Origin: Nitrospiraceae bacterium
GTDB lineage: Bacteria; Nitrospirota; Thermodesulfovibrionia; Thermodesulfovibrionales; Dissulfurispiraceae
Assembly (NCBI GenBank): GCA_003170655.1
Contig: PMYY01000251.1
Span: forward strand, 10,556-23,649
Direction of reading: 5' to 3'
Length of the DNA: 13,094 nucleotides
Under the pieces are notes generated by a model. That model did not search any database and had not been told where the DNA came from. It was given only the letters and a program-made list of their open reading frames with translations. Made by a program: the position numbers and the translations under genes. Within the stretch, counting starts at the first letter, position 1, and each line of letters begins with the position of its first letter. Positions 1-6,329 of the stretch are shown in pieces.

Positions 1-188
1 TTAACCTGGGACGTTTGGACTTGCTCCTTGACTGGTTGTAACTGTGGTGTTTCGAGAGCGACAGCAGTGTCAAGCGCTTTGGCGATGATATCATCCGGGC
101 CGTTTCCGGCGCAGTAAGCTGGTGGAATGATACAGAACGACATGAGGGAAAAAAGAACAACCCCCCTTAAGCCATCAAATATTCTCAT
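1..188 (-). CDS. N-terminal part of an exported protein of unknown function, cut by the window edge
   Basis: The reverse strand reads open from ATG at 188 to the window start, giving 62 residues with no stop. The first ~28 residues form a Sec-type signal peptide: a short basic start (MRIFDGLRG), a hydrophobic core (VVLFSLMSFCII) and a likely signal peptidase I site near PPAYCAG. The Cys there lacks a good lipobox. The part after cleavage is too short to assign to a family. It lies 59 bases after the glycosyltransferase stop and is probably the third gene of the moaA operon, with only a weak AGGG before the ATG. The function is not recognisable from this fragment. Confidence 0.6.
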   Translation of the reverse strand, partial: MRIFDGLRGVVLFSLMSFCIIPPAYCAGNGPDDIIAKALDTAVALETPQLQPVKEQVQTSQV

Positions 189-247
189 ACCCTATTAGAA
201 ACCATCGATAAAAGCAATGTCAAGGACATCGAAGCTGCGTACAGGCG

Positions 248-997
248 TTAGAGACACTTTTCCAGGGCCTTAGCATACTTGACGAAGGTCTGGAAGGCAT
301 AAAGAACTGCTAGCATGAGTCCATGTATACCGTCTTTGAACCCCAGCCTGAGGACATACATTTTCAGAAAGACCGCCGCGGGATTTATTATGAGTGAGCA
401 TGATGAAGGCCGTCCTTTTTGGCGCAGGATCTCTTCAGCTGCCAAGGTCGAGTAATGCTCCATCTTCTTCATGTAATCGTTCAGTGTCAGGTATGTATAA
501 TGGATCAGCGGGCTTTTCAGATATGCCGCCGGTCCGTTGACGACGACCTTTTCATGCACTTCCCTCGATTCGACATAACCGGAAGTCTTCCGGAAAATCC
601 GAAGGGTGTAGTCAGGCCACCAGCCGCCGCGGCGGATCCATTTTCCCAGAAAGTAATTCTTGCGAGGGACATAAAGCCCTGCATTACCTCCGGCGGCAAT
701 TTCACGCATCATTTCATCTTTCAGCTCAGGTGTGACCCGCTCGTCGGCATCAAGGATCATGACCCAGTCATTCTTAGCGTAGTCTACTGCCTGCTGTTTC
801 TGGCGTGAGAAGCCCATCCATTCGTGCTGGTAAATTCTGTCTGTATAATTCCGGCAAATCTCGACAGTCCTGTCGGTGCTGAATGAATCTACAACGATGA
901 TGTCGTCAAAATCCCTGACGCTTTCAAGAGCTTCTGCAATATTGCGTTCTTCGTTTTTTGTGATGATTGCAACGGACAGGGGGATCTTGCGGGACAC
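248..997 (-). CDS. Family 2 glycosyltransferase, WaaE/KdtX-like (lipopolysaccharide core type)
   Basis: This 249-residue GT-A fold glycosyltransferase probably transfers a sugar from a nucleotide-sugar donor to a lipopolysaccharide or other envelope glycan at the inner face of the cytoplasmic membrane. Visible motifs are the N-terminal strand SVAIITKNEERNI (8-20), the nucleotide-binding VDSFSTDRT (36-44), and the metal-binding DxD as ILDADERV (DAD at 83-85). Further on come the acceptor-side RRGGWWPDYTLRIF segment and a C-terminal hydrophobic or amphipathic region (about 203-240) typical of the WaaE-like group. The start codon is GTG at 997, one base after the moaA TAG stop, with AGGCGG in the moaA tail as ribosome site, so translation is probably coupled to moaA. 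The family call is firm; the sugar and acceptor cannot be read from the sequence. Its pairing with moaA does not indicate a shared pathway. Confidence 0.88.
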   Translation of the reverse strand: MSRKIPLSVAIITKNEERNIAEALESVRDFDDIIVVDSFSTDRTVEICRNYTDRIYQHEWMGFSRQKQQAVDYAKNDWVMILDADERVTPELKDEMMREIAAGGNAGLYVPRKNYFLGKWIRRGGWWPDYTLRIFRKTSGYVESREVHEKVVVNGPAAYLKSPLIHYTYLTLNDYMKKMEHYSTLAAEEILRQKGRPSSCSLIINPAAVFLKMYVLRLGFKDGIHGLMLAVLYAFQTFVKYAKALEKCL

Positions 998-998
998 T

Positions 999-1985
999 CT
1001 AGCCGCCTATCTTCGACATAGGCTTCAGATGGCGGAAGCTTTTTTCTTGAGAGATGGCATGACTGTCAGGCTTGATTTCGACGGCCAGCCGCAGAAGCCG
1101 CTCTATTTCCCTGTCGGGAGCCCCTGAGCGCAGTGCAGATTTAAGGTCTATCTCGGTCTCGGAAAATAGGCAAGGCCGCAACTTACCGTCGGAGGTCAAT
1201 CTCAACCGATTGCAGGAACTGCAGAAATGATGCGTCAGCGGGCTAATGAAGCCGATTACGCCCGGCGCTCCATCAAACCTGAAATAGCGCGCAGGACCGT
1301 TCCTTCGGACCTTTACTGGAATGAGCGGGGCCATTAGTTCGACGCGGTCCTTGATTTCTTCTGACGAGAGATATTTGCCTTCGTTCCAGAATTCCGTATT
1401 GCCGATCGGCATGAATTCTATGAATCTGACATGGGCAGGTCCTTTTAGCGTCAGCTTTGCGAAATCCTCGATTTCATCGTCGTTGACTCCTCGTATGGGG
1501 ACCATATTGATCTTTATGGGATGAAGTCCTGCTTGCTCAGCGGCGGCAATGCCATCCATGACCACTTGAAGCTCTCCGCCACGGGTGATCTCCCTGTAGC
1601 GGTCCGGATGAAGAGAGTCGAGACTGACATTTACCCTTTTTAGTCCCGCCTCAGCGAGTGCTGCCGCAAGGTTCTTCAGACGGAGGCCGTTTGTCGTCAG
1701 GCTGATGTCCTCGATACCGCAGATGTTTGCAATGGAAGATATGAGATAGGGAAGGTTCCGGCGTATCAGTGGCTCACCCCCGGTGAGCCTGATCTTTTTG
1801 ACCCCAAGTTCAGCGGCGATCCTGACGATGCGGATAATCTCCTCGTATCTGAGTATTGCAGAATGGTCTAAAGGCTTGATGCCGCCTTCCGGCATACAGT
1901 AAATACATCTCAAGTTGCAGCGGTCGATTATCGAGATTCGCATGTAATCTATCACGCGCTCGTACCTGTCTCTGATCTCTTTCAT
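999..1985 (-). CDS. moaA: GTP 3',8-cyclase MoaA (molybdenum cofactor biosynthesis)
   Basis: This radical SAM enzyme works with MoaC to turn GTP into cyclic pyranopterin monophosphate, the first step of molybdopterin synthesis, in the cytoplasm. All signatures are present in 328 residues, the usual family length. The SAM-binding cluster is CNLRCIYC (Cys23, 27, 30), LTGGEPL lies at 67-73, and the C-terminal cluster C-x2-C-x13-C uses Cys255, 258 and 272 and binds GTP. The protein ends with the conserved Gly-Gly tail (KIGG) needed for activity. The ATG at 1985 fits the family's N-terminus (RxxxYxRISxxDRCN at the right distance). No Shine-Dalgarno sequence precedes it, and a promoter -10 box ends six bases upstream, so the message may be leaderless. 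No other moa or moe genes are in the window. Confidence 0.97.
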   Translation of the reverse strand: MKEIRDRYERVIDYMRISIIDRCNLRCIYCMPEGGIKPLDHSAILRYEEIIRIVRIAAELGVKKIRLTGGEPLIRRNLPYLISSIANICGIEDISLTTNGLRLKNLAAALAEAGLKRVNVSLDSLHPDRYREITRGGELQVVMDGIAAAEQAGLHPIKINMVPIRGVNDDEIEDFAKLTLKGPAHVRFIEFMPIGNTEFWNEGKYLSSEEIKDRVELMAPLIPVKVRRNGPARYFRFDGAPGVIGFISPLTHHFCSSCNRLRLTSDGKLRPCLFSETEIDLKSALRSGAPDREIERLLRLAVEIKPDSHAISQEKSFRHLKPMSKIGG

Positions 1986-1991
1986 GATGGT

Positions 1992-2021
1992 ATTATCGCG
2001 TTAAGACGCAAGATTTGACAA
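1992..2021 (-). promoter_or_regulatory. Predicted sigma70 promoter of moaA, placing +1 on the start codon
   Basis: On the minus strand, TTGTCA (2016-2021, 5 of 6 to consensus) and GATAAT (1992-1997, 5 of 6) are 18 bases apart. Six bases separate the -10 box from the A of the moaA ATG at 1985, so the expected transcription start coincides with the start codon. It lies between the cpoB stop and moaA, so moaA need not depend on read-through from pal-cpoB. This is a match by eye, not an experimental site. Confidence 0.5.
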
Positions 2022-2049
2022 TACCCACTCGCAGCTGATGAGCAGACTG

Positions 2050-2997
2050 CTACTTCTTTTTCTTGGATGTCTGCGCAGGAGTTTTCGCTGATGTGAGGTC
2101 TTTAAGTCTCTTTCGTGCAAGTTCGGCTTCATTTGATTTCGGATATTTCTCTATCAGCGTTTCAAGGATTACTTTACCCGTCTTCTTGTCTCCGAGTTCC
2201 AGGAAGGAATAACCTTGCTTGAGCATAGCACCCTTGACTTTCTCATGGTTGGGATATTTCTTTAGATAATCCTCATAAGCCAGAATGGCGTCCTCATATT
2301 TCTTTTCAGAGTAATAGGTCTCTCCTATCCAGAAATAGGAGTTGGGAGTGAGTCCCTCTTTGGGGTAGTCCTTCACGAAGCGGGTGAACATCTTACGAGA
2401 GTCGGCATATTTCTTTTCCTTGAGCGCTATATGCGCTTCATCGTAAAGCTTCGCAGCGCTATCCGGTCCCTTTGCCTCCGTTTCAGACGCAGCTGCCGCT
2501 GCCTCTCCGGCAGGTTTCGCTGTCGTTTTTGACTCCGGCGATGTCTGGGACTTCCCTTCCTTGAGCTGATTTTCGAGGGCTGTCACCCTCGCCTTCTGGA
2601 GCTCGATTTCGGAGGTGAGGTCTTTGATTGTTTTATCCATGAAGTATTTATTCTCGTCGAAACGTCCCCTTAGCGACTGCAACTCTCTTGAATAGTCGCT
2701 GGTTTGCGAGAGGAGATTTGATTGACTCTCCCTGATGGCTGTGATTGCGTTCAGGTCTCTTTGTATGGTCGCCATCTGGTCTTTCAACTGAGCAATTTCT
2801 CTTTCGCGACCAGCCGATTGAACCTGCAGTTGAGCCAGGTTGCTCTTTGTAGTCTCCATCTCGGAACCAGTTGCACAACCACACAATGTGAGCGCAAAGA
2901 GAGACAGGACGGGAAGCAGGAAACGGCGGACAGCCGCGCAATGCAGCAAAGATCTGAAACCGTGAATCGCCGTCCCTATCTTCCCGCGGTTCATCAT
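2050..2997 (-). CDS. cpoB: CpoB/YbgF-like Tol-Pal associated lipoprotein with coiled coil and TPR domain
   Basis: CpoB coordinates Tol-Pal driven outer-membrane constriction with peptidoglycan synthesis at the division site. This 315-residue version has a lipoprotein signal with lipobox LCGC (acylated Cys41), rather than the cleaved soluble signal of the enterobacterial protein. A coiled coil follows at about 47-146 (trimerisation region), then an Ala/Glu/Ser-rich linker at 147-178. Three TPR-type repeats lie at about 181-301, with motifs such as YDEAHIALKEKKYADS and SYFWIGETYYSEKKYEDA. The tail is lysine-rich (SKKKK). I chose the ATG at 2997, two bases after the pal stop and preceded by GAGGGGGG in the end of pal; the next codon is also ATG. 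The frame stays open 57 bases further into pal, but that extension would precede the signal peptide. It is translationally coupled to pal. Confidence 0.9.
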   Translation of the reverse strand: MMNRGKIGTAIHGFRSLLHCAAVRRFLLPVLSLFALTLCGCATGSEMETTKSNLAQLQVQSAGREREIAQLKDQMATIQRDLNAITAIRESQSNLLSQTSDYSRELQSLRGRFDENKYFMDKTIKDLTSEIELQKARVTALENQLKEGKSQTSPESKTTAKPAGEAAAAASETEAKGPDSAAKLYDEAHIALKEKKYADSRKMFTRFVKDYPKEGLTPNSYFWIGETYYSEKKYEDAILAYEDYLKKYPNHEKVKGAMLKQGYSFLELGDKKTGKVILETLIEKYPKSNEAELARKRLKDLTSAKTPAQTSKKKK

Positions 2998-2999
2998 TG

Positions 3000-3539
3000 T
3001 TAGCGGCCCCCCTCGGTAAGCACGAAGTGGTCTCTTCTGTTCTTGGTCCAGCACTCTTCGGTGGACTCAGTGCAGGACGGTTTTTCCTTGCCGTAGCTGA
3101 TGGTATCGATCCTGGCCGACGGAATGCCGAGTGAAATCAGATATTGTTTTGCCGCATTTGCCCTCTTGTCGCCGAGTGCCAGATTGTATTCTTTAGTTCC
3201 CCTCTCATCACAATTGCCCTCGACGATCACTTTGGCATTCGATTTTCCCATAATAGCCGAAAGACCTTTAATGGTCGTCTTTGCAGCATCGTCGAGATCG
3301 TATTTGTCGAAAGCAAAAAGGACATCACTGACTTTTGTGGCCAGTTCTTTTGCGCCTGAAGTCATTGCATCCTGCTGCACAGAGGGCACCTCTTTTTCGG
3401 TGACTGACTCGGGCTTTTGCATGGTCTCCGAGGGCTTGGCTACAGGCTGCTCGGGCGGCGCTGCAACTTTTTTCTCTGCGCATCCAATTAGTGAGGCGAT
3501 CATTAACACGACGGCAAGAATAAGGACCAGTCTTTTCAT
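3000..3539 (-). CDS. pal: Peptidoglycan-associated lipoprotein Pal (OmpA-like domain)
   Basis: Pal anchors the outer membrane to peptidoglycan and is the outer-membrane end of the Tol-Pal system. The 179-residue protein has a lipoprotein signal peptide with lipobox LIGC (Cys20) and a Pro/Glu-rich tether to about residue 60. An OmpA-like peptidoglycan-binding domain follows at about 73-176. The diaminopimelate-binding pair is present: Asp111 in GNCDERGTKEYN and Arg126 in GDKRAN, 15 residues apart as in OmpA, followed by NRRDHF near the end. A strong GGAGGT precedes the ATG. Cys110 replaces the usual His/Tyr-Thr stretch before Asp, and Cys156 and Cys163 flank a small CTESTEECW insertion, so a disulfide is possible. 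It is followed directly by cpoB, but tolB and tolQRA are not adjacent. Confidence 0.95.
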   Translation of the reverse strand: MKRLVLILAVVLMIASLIGCAEKKVAAPPEQPVAKPSETMQKPESVTEKEVPSVQQDAMTSGAKELATKVSDVLFAFDKYDLDDAAKTTIKGLSAIMGKSNAKVIVEGNCDERGTKEYNLALGDKRANAAKQYLISLGIPSARIDTISYGKEKPSCTESTEECWTKNRRDHFVLTEGGR

Positions 3540-3579
3540 CTACGTACCTCCAAATGAATTATTAGCTTCGTTACCTGCT

Positions 3580-3608
3580 AATTTAACAAATATCGGGGCT
3601 CATTGCAA
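3580..3608 (-). promoter_or_regulatory. Candidate promoter of pal-cpoB
   Basis: On the minus strand, TTGCAA (3603-3608) and TAAATT (3580-3585) are 17 bases apart, about 40 bases upstream of the pal start codon. Each hexamer matches the sigma70 consensus at four of six positions. It is the best candidate in the 150-base gap between the mgtC remnant and pal, but is weak on sequence alone. Confidence 0.35.
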
Positions 3609-3689
3609 ATTAATGACAACCGAAATAAACGGGTATGGGAATGTCGGCCGCTAAAATACGGCTGAGAAATCTTAAGGGATGTCGCTTTC

Positions 3690-4276
3690 TTACCATCTGA
3701 TCTGAGCGATGCACTCGACGTCATTTAGTTTTCCTATGATACCCTCGAATTTTACGGGCTCCCTGTGGGAGATCCGGAGACGAAATGTTGTGGTCCCATT
3801 CTTTAAGTTATTTGCATGATTTATAAAATGGATGGTTATGTGGGCATGGTCCGATAGGATTTTCCTGATCCTATCAAGGGATTGTACCCGCCATCGCAAA
3901 TGATTGTAAGTGCGATAAATTCGGTACGAGGTAGAAGCACTTTCATCCGGCGAACGCCGTAAAGATAGAACAGACTGAAAAGGGTGGTAAAGACTGCCGG
4001 AACGATATATCCCGTTCCGATTGAGAGGCCTACGCCTGTTATGTGCCACAATCCTACCGGGATCGAGGCGGACTACGGAATCTGTGACGCCCAAGGAATG
4101 GACTAAAGTTTCCATGCGGAGCGACAAGAGCATCATGAGACAGGTGCCTATGCAGACAAGTATATTCGTCCGCAGTCCGGTTGCTGACCGTGTGACTCCC
4201 TCTCAACCCCGATCGTCGCACCGGTGAAAGTCGTCAGTGCGAGTTTGGCAAGATCACCCAGATATATGGCTTCCAT
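3690..4276 (-). pseudogene. Decayed MgtC/SapB-family membrane protein gene
   Basis: Consecutive MgtC-like pieces lie in order but in different frames. The ATG at 4276 opens LGDLAKLALTTFTGATIGVE and RESHGQ, then a stop follows. The next frame carries ATGLRTNILVCIGTCLMMLL and on to VVRLDPGRI (about 4183-4047). Another frame resumes with LWHITGVGLSIGTGYIVPAV (from 4051), and the first of these shifted frames returns with DRIRKILSDHAHITIHF through to a C-terminal IAQIRW before TAA at 3690. The glycine-rich middle that joins 'DPGRI' to 'LWV' in intact members (roughly 30 residues) is missing. At least two frameshifts plus one out-of-frame deletion are therefore needed. Intact relatives are inner-membrane proteins of about 220-235 residues linked to Mg2+ limitation and acid stress. 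No functional product is expected. Confidence 0.8.
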
Positions 4277-4325
4277 CGCACTTCTGTATCATTACTTGCC
4301 TAAAAAATGCGGAATGGAAGCAGGA

Positions 4326-4344
4326 GGCGGAGACAACCCCCGCC
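4326..4344 (-). terminator. Weak hairpin downstream of the DsbC-like gene
   Basis: On the minus strand, GGCGGGG and CTCCGCC can pair (seven pairs, one G-T) around a five-base loop, 15 bases after the stop codon. A T-run (TTTTTT) follows only about 20 bases later, so this is at best an imperfect rho-independent terminator. Confidence 0.3.
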
Positions 4345-4359
4345 CCGTATAAGTCATTG

Positions 4360-5136
4360 TTACTTCGTGATCATGTCGATCAGCATGTCGGCTTCGCGGT
4401 AACCCGATACGATCCGGCCGTCCGGAAGAACCAGGGCGGGTGTGCCGCTGATGCCGAGTTCGCCTGCCAATTTCGTGTTTTCTTCGATGACCTTAGTATC
4501 GCAATCGGTCTTCTCGATCGGCTTTCCTTCAAAGTTGTCCTCGAGAAGATGCAAGGACTTTTTGCAGATAATGCTCTTGGCTTTCCATCCGGAGTCCTTG
4601 TGCATGGGGAGAGGGAAGAGTTTGATGAAAAAGGAGATGTCCTTTCTCTTTTCGACCACCTTTTTTAACTCGGCGTGGAGCTTGCTGCAATAGGGGCAAT
4701 CAGGATCGCTAAAGACGATGACCTTGTATTTCGCGTTCTTGTCTCCGAGCACCAGTGCATCTCCGAGCGGAATCTTTGATACATCGACCTTGTTCTGTTG
4801 ATCGAAGCTTTCCTGCGTAAGGTTGTTCTTCTCCTTTATGTTTATGATCGCCCCGCTGAAAAAGTTTTTCTTTGAATAGTCGACATAAACGATCCCCTTG
4901 CGGCCGCCGGCCTGAATCAGGACTTCCCAAAGGCCTTTCACCGGCCCTTGAGAAACACCGAGTACATTTGCGTCGGGGATCATGTCTTTCAGAATAGAAG
5001 CAGCTTCATCGTTCTTAAGGATATGGCATTTAGCACAATCGTGCGCCTTGACATCATGCCCTTTTTCAGGTAAGGCACATGCCTGTGAAGCGAAAACGAG
5101 CACCGTCAATAACACCACACAAAATATCTTGCGCAT
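4360..5136 (-). CDS. DsbC/DsbG-like periplasmic thiol:disulfide protein with N-terminal CxxCH (haem c) motif
   Basis: This 258-residue exported protein has a signal peptide ending near ACA-LPEK. A CAKCH motif follows (Cys34, Cys37, His38), the c-type haem attachment signature. Next come a DsbC-like N-terminal dimerisation-type region (about 45-115) and a thioredoxin-fold domain with active site CPYC (147-150) in FSDPDCPYCSKLH. The cis-proline loop is SGTPALVLPDG (TP about 232-233). A second Cys pair (191, 212) corresponds to the structural disulfide of DsbC. The likely role is disulfide isomerisation or reduction in the periplasm, perhaps for multihaem cytochrome maturation. I chose ATG 5136, five bases after GGAGGT; a TTG one codon earlier would leave too short a spacing. 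It has its own promoter and is divergent from speD. Haem binding is inferred from the motif only; the site could instead be a second redox dithiol. Confidence 0.85.
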   Translation of the reverse strand: MRKIFCVVLLTVLVFASQACALPEKGHDVKAHDCAKCHILKNDEAASILKDMIPDANVLGVSQGPVKGLWEVLIQAGGRKGIVYVDYSKKNFFSGAIINIKEKNNLTQESFDQQNKVDVSKIPLGDALVLGDKNAKYKVIVFSDPDCPYCSKLHAELKKVVEKRKDISFFIKLFPLPMHKDSGWKAKSIICKKSLHLLEDNFEGKPIEKTDCDTKVIEENTKLAGELGISGTPALVLPDGRIVSGYREADMLIDMITK

Positions 5137-5177
5137 CAAACACCTCCAGTGTTTATAGATATAAAAAAGATAAAATC

Positions 5178-5207
5178 ATCATAACACAAAGGCAGACCGA
5201 CCGGCAA
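5178..5207 (-). promoter_or_regulatory. Candidate promoter of the DsbC-like gene
   Basis: On the minus strand, TTGCCG (5202-5207) and TATGAT (5178-5183, 5 of 6) are 18 bases apart, with the -10 box about 41 bases before the start codon. It faces away from the speD promoter in the same gap. Confidence 0.4.
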
Positions 5208-5317
5208 AAGAGCTGGCCGACCCTGCTGTTTGACTTTACACCCATAGAGTTTGGAGATTTGGAGAGCATGTGTCAATGTCTATATGTCTGATCGGCTGGG
5301 AGGGAAAGGGAGAAATA

Positions 5318-5347
5318 TTGACAAACATAACGCCCTTGCTTTACTAT
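5318..5347 (+). promoter_or_regulatory. Predicted sigma70 promoter of speD
   Basis: A perfect TTGACA (5318-5323) and TACTAT (5342-5347, 4 of 6) are separated by 18 bases. The expected start, near 5354, gives a leader of about 50 bases before the TTG start codon, including the GAGGGGGG ribosome site at about 5389-5396. Confidence 0.55.
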
Positions 5348-5403
5348 TGAAAGCTTAGGGAGCGAATGCTTCTTTCAATTCTTCACTGAGGGGGGGTAAG
5401 AAA

Positions 5404-5808
5404 TTGTATGCTTTAGGTACCCATCTATTGGTAGAGTTGAGGGACTGTAATCCTGAGATTCTGAAGGACCTTAACAAGGTCAAAGGCGCTTTGGTCACGG
5501 CAGCAAAAGTGGCAAAAGCAACTATTATCGATGTATCATTCCATGAATTCAATCCATTCGGGATAAGCGGAATGGTGGTCATCGCCGAATCGCATCTCTC
5601 CGTACATACCTGGCCCGAGTATTCCTACGCCGCCGTTGATATCTTTACCTGTGGAGACGTCATCAAACCGGAAGACGCAGCTCAGTTCCTTATAGGACAG
5701 TTCGAGAGCAAGACGCCGTCCATAGTCGAGATGAAGCGAGGAATCCTTTCGTTCAATAACGAGAAACTTCCCCACAAGGTCGAAGAGGTGGCGGAAGTTC
5801 TCTCCTGA
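5404..5808 (+). CDS. speD: S-adenosylmethionine decarboxylase proenzyme, bacterial class 1B
   Basis: SpeD decarboxylates S-adenosylmethionine, supplying the aminopropyl group for spermidine synthesis. The 134-residue proenzyme has the self-cleavage motif AESHLSVHTWPEY. Cleavage before Ser63 creates the pyruvoyl cofactor, and His68 and Cys83 (in FTCGD) are the processing and catalytic residues, at the same numbers as in the Thermotoga maritima enzyme. The start is TTG at 5404, seven bases after GAGGGGGG; no in-frame ATG fits and the N-terminus YALGTHLLVEL matches the family. It stands alone: no speE or other polyamine gene is adjacent, so the aminopropyltransferase must be elsewhere, if present. 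It has its own promoter. The C-terminus is about ten residues longer than many relatives. Confidence 0.95.
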   Translation: MYALGTHLLVELRDCNPEILKDLNKVKGALVTAAKVAKATIIDVSFHEFNPFGISGMVVIAESHLSVHTWPEYSYAAVDIFTCGDVIKPEDAAQFLIGQFESKTPSIVEMKRGILSFNNEKLPHKVEEVAEVLS

Positions 5809-5835
5809 GTTAATAGCTAGACTAATGCAGACTGA

Positions 5836-5880
5836 CGGGGCGGACCCTTCGCCCCGGGAGATTATCCTGACGGATTTTTT
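5836..5880 (+). terminator. Hairpin downstream of speD, possible terminator
   Basis: CGGGGCG (5836-5842) and CGCCCCG (5850-5856) form a perfect seven-pair GC-rich stem with a seven-base loop, 27 bases after the speD stop. A run of six T's comes at 5875-5880, further away than in a classic intrinsic terminator, so it could instead be an mRNA-stabilising hairpin. Confidence 0.4.
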
Positions 5881-5937
5881 CGACAATCGTGAATCCGATA
5901 GCGCGATGCTGTTATTACAGAAGAAGTGATACAATAA

Positions 5938-6247
5938 TTATTTAAATTCTCGGTGATATCTCACGCAGTTATCAATGATTCCCTTCGTCCGGTCAAGCAT
6001 TGACTCCACAATGCTACTCTTTGCAGCGTCACGCAGTTTTTGCAGATTGCCTTCAAATTCCTCTTGATCCATGTGAATTCTGCCCGGTTCTCGGCATTTT
6101 TCTTTAGTGTGACAGTGCCGGTATTGATTGCCGCATAAACCAAATCCATAGTGCGTAAACTGGGGCAGGCGCCGCAAATATCCTTTTGCCATCGCTGACA
6201 ATCGAAGCCGAAACTATTTCCCTTATTGATTGATCAAGATTGTTCAT
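5938..6247 (-). pseudogene. Small unknown coding stretch broken over three frames
   Basis: I do not recognise a family. On the minus strand, ATG 6247 opens a frame starting MNNLDQSIREIVSASIVSDG and continuing KRIFAAPAPVYA. A second frame reads MDLVYAAINTGTVTLKKNAE and on to NRAEFT (from 6149). A third, ending at TAA 5938, reads EEFEGNLQKLRDAAKSSIVE and ends CVRYHREFK. Each piece reads like ordinary protein and they abut in order, so I infer one former gene of about 100 residues with two frameshifts. A simple gene caller would instead report one 87-codon frame at 5938-6201. No ribosome site is visible before any of the starts. The alternative is that only the 3' piece is real, or that none is. 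Confidence 0.35.
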
Positions 6248-6261
6248 TGATGGCAAAAGGA
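6181..6261. repeat. 13-base perfect inverted repeat with 55-base spacer
   Basis: TCCTTTTGCCATC at 6181-6193 is the exact reverse complement of GATGGCAAAAGGA at 6249-6261. It sits at the junction between the broken minus-strand gene and the truncated glycine-zipper gene. No target-site duplication flanks it and no transposase is present. It could be a hairpin, a rearrangement scar or chance. Confidence 0.45.
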
Positions 6262-6329
6262 ATCGATTGTGGAAAGGTCACGCGATATTCCGCACTTTTA
6301 TAACTCTATATATTTTCCCGCAAATCTGC

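Noticed and set aside
419..808. Long plus-strand open frame opposite the glycosyltransferase gene
   Set aside because: It lies antisense to a gene with clear GT2 motifs, has no ribosome site and an unnatural composition.
2030..2050. AGCAG/CTGCT complementarity after the cpoB stop, considered as a terminator
   Set aside because: The loop would be a single base and no T-run follows.
3100..3654. 184-codon plus-strand frame opposite pal
   Set aside because: It is the mirror of pal and its upstream region; pal has a lipobox, OmpA domain and strong ribosome site, this frame has none of these.
4237..4668. 143-codon plus-strand frame opposite the DsbC-like gene
   Set aside because: It is a shadow frame across the intact DsbC-like gene with no recognisable domain.
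5347..5378. TTGAAAG/CTTTCAA inverted repeat upstream of speD, considered as a leader hairpin or riboswitch
   Set aside because: The left arm overlaps the predicted -10 box and initiation region, so it would not be in the transcript; the stem is short with no known riboswitch pattern.
5536..5934. 132-codon minus-strand frame opposite speD
   Set aside because: It is antisense to speD, which has exact catalytic motifs, a promoter and a ribosome site.
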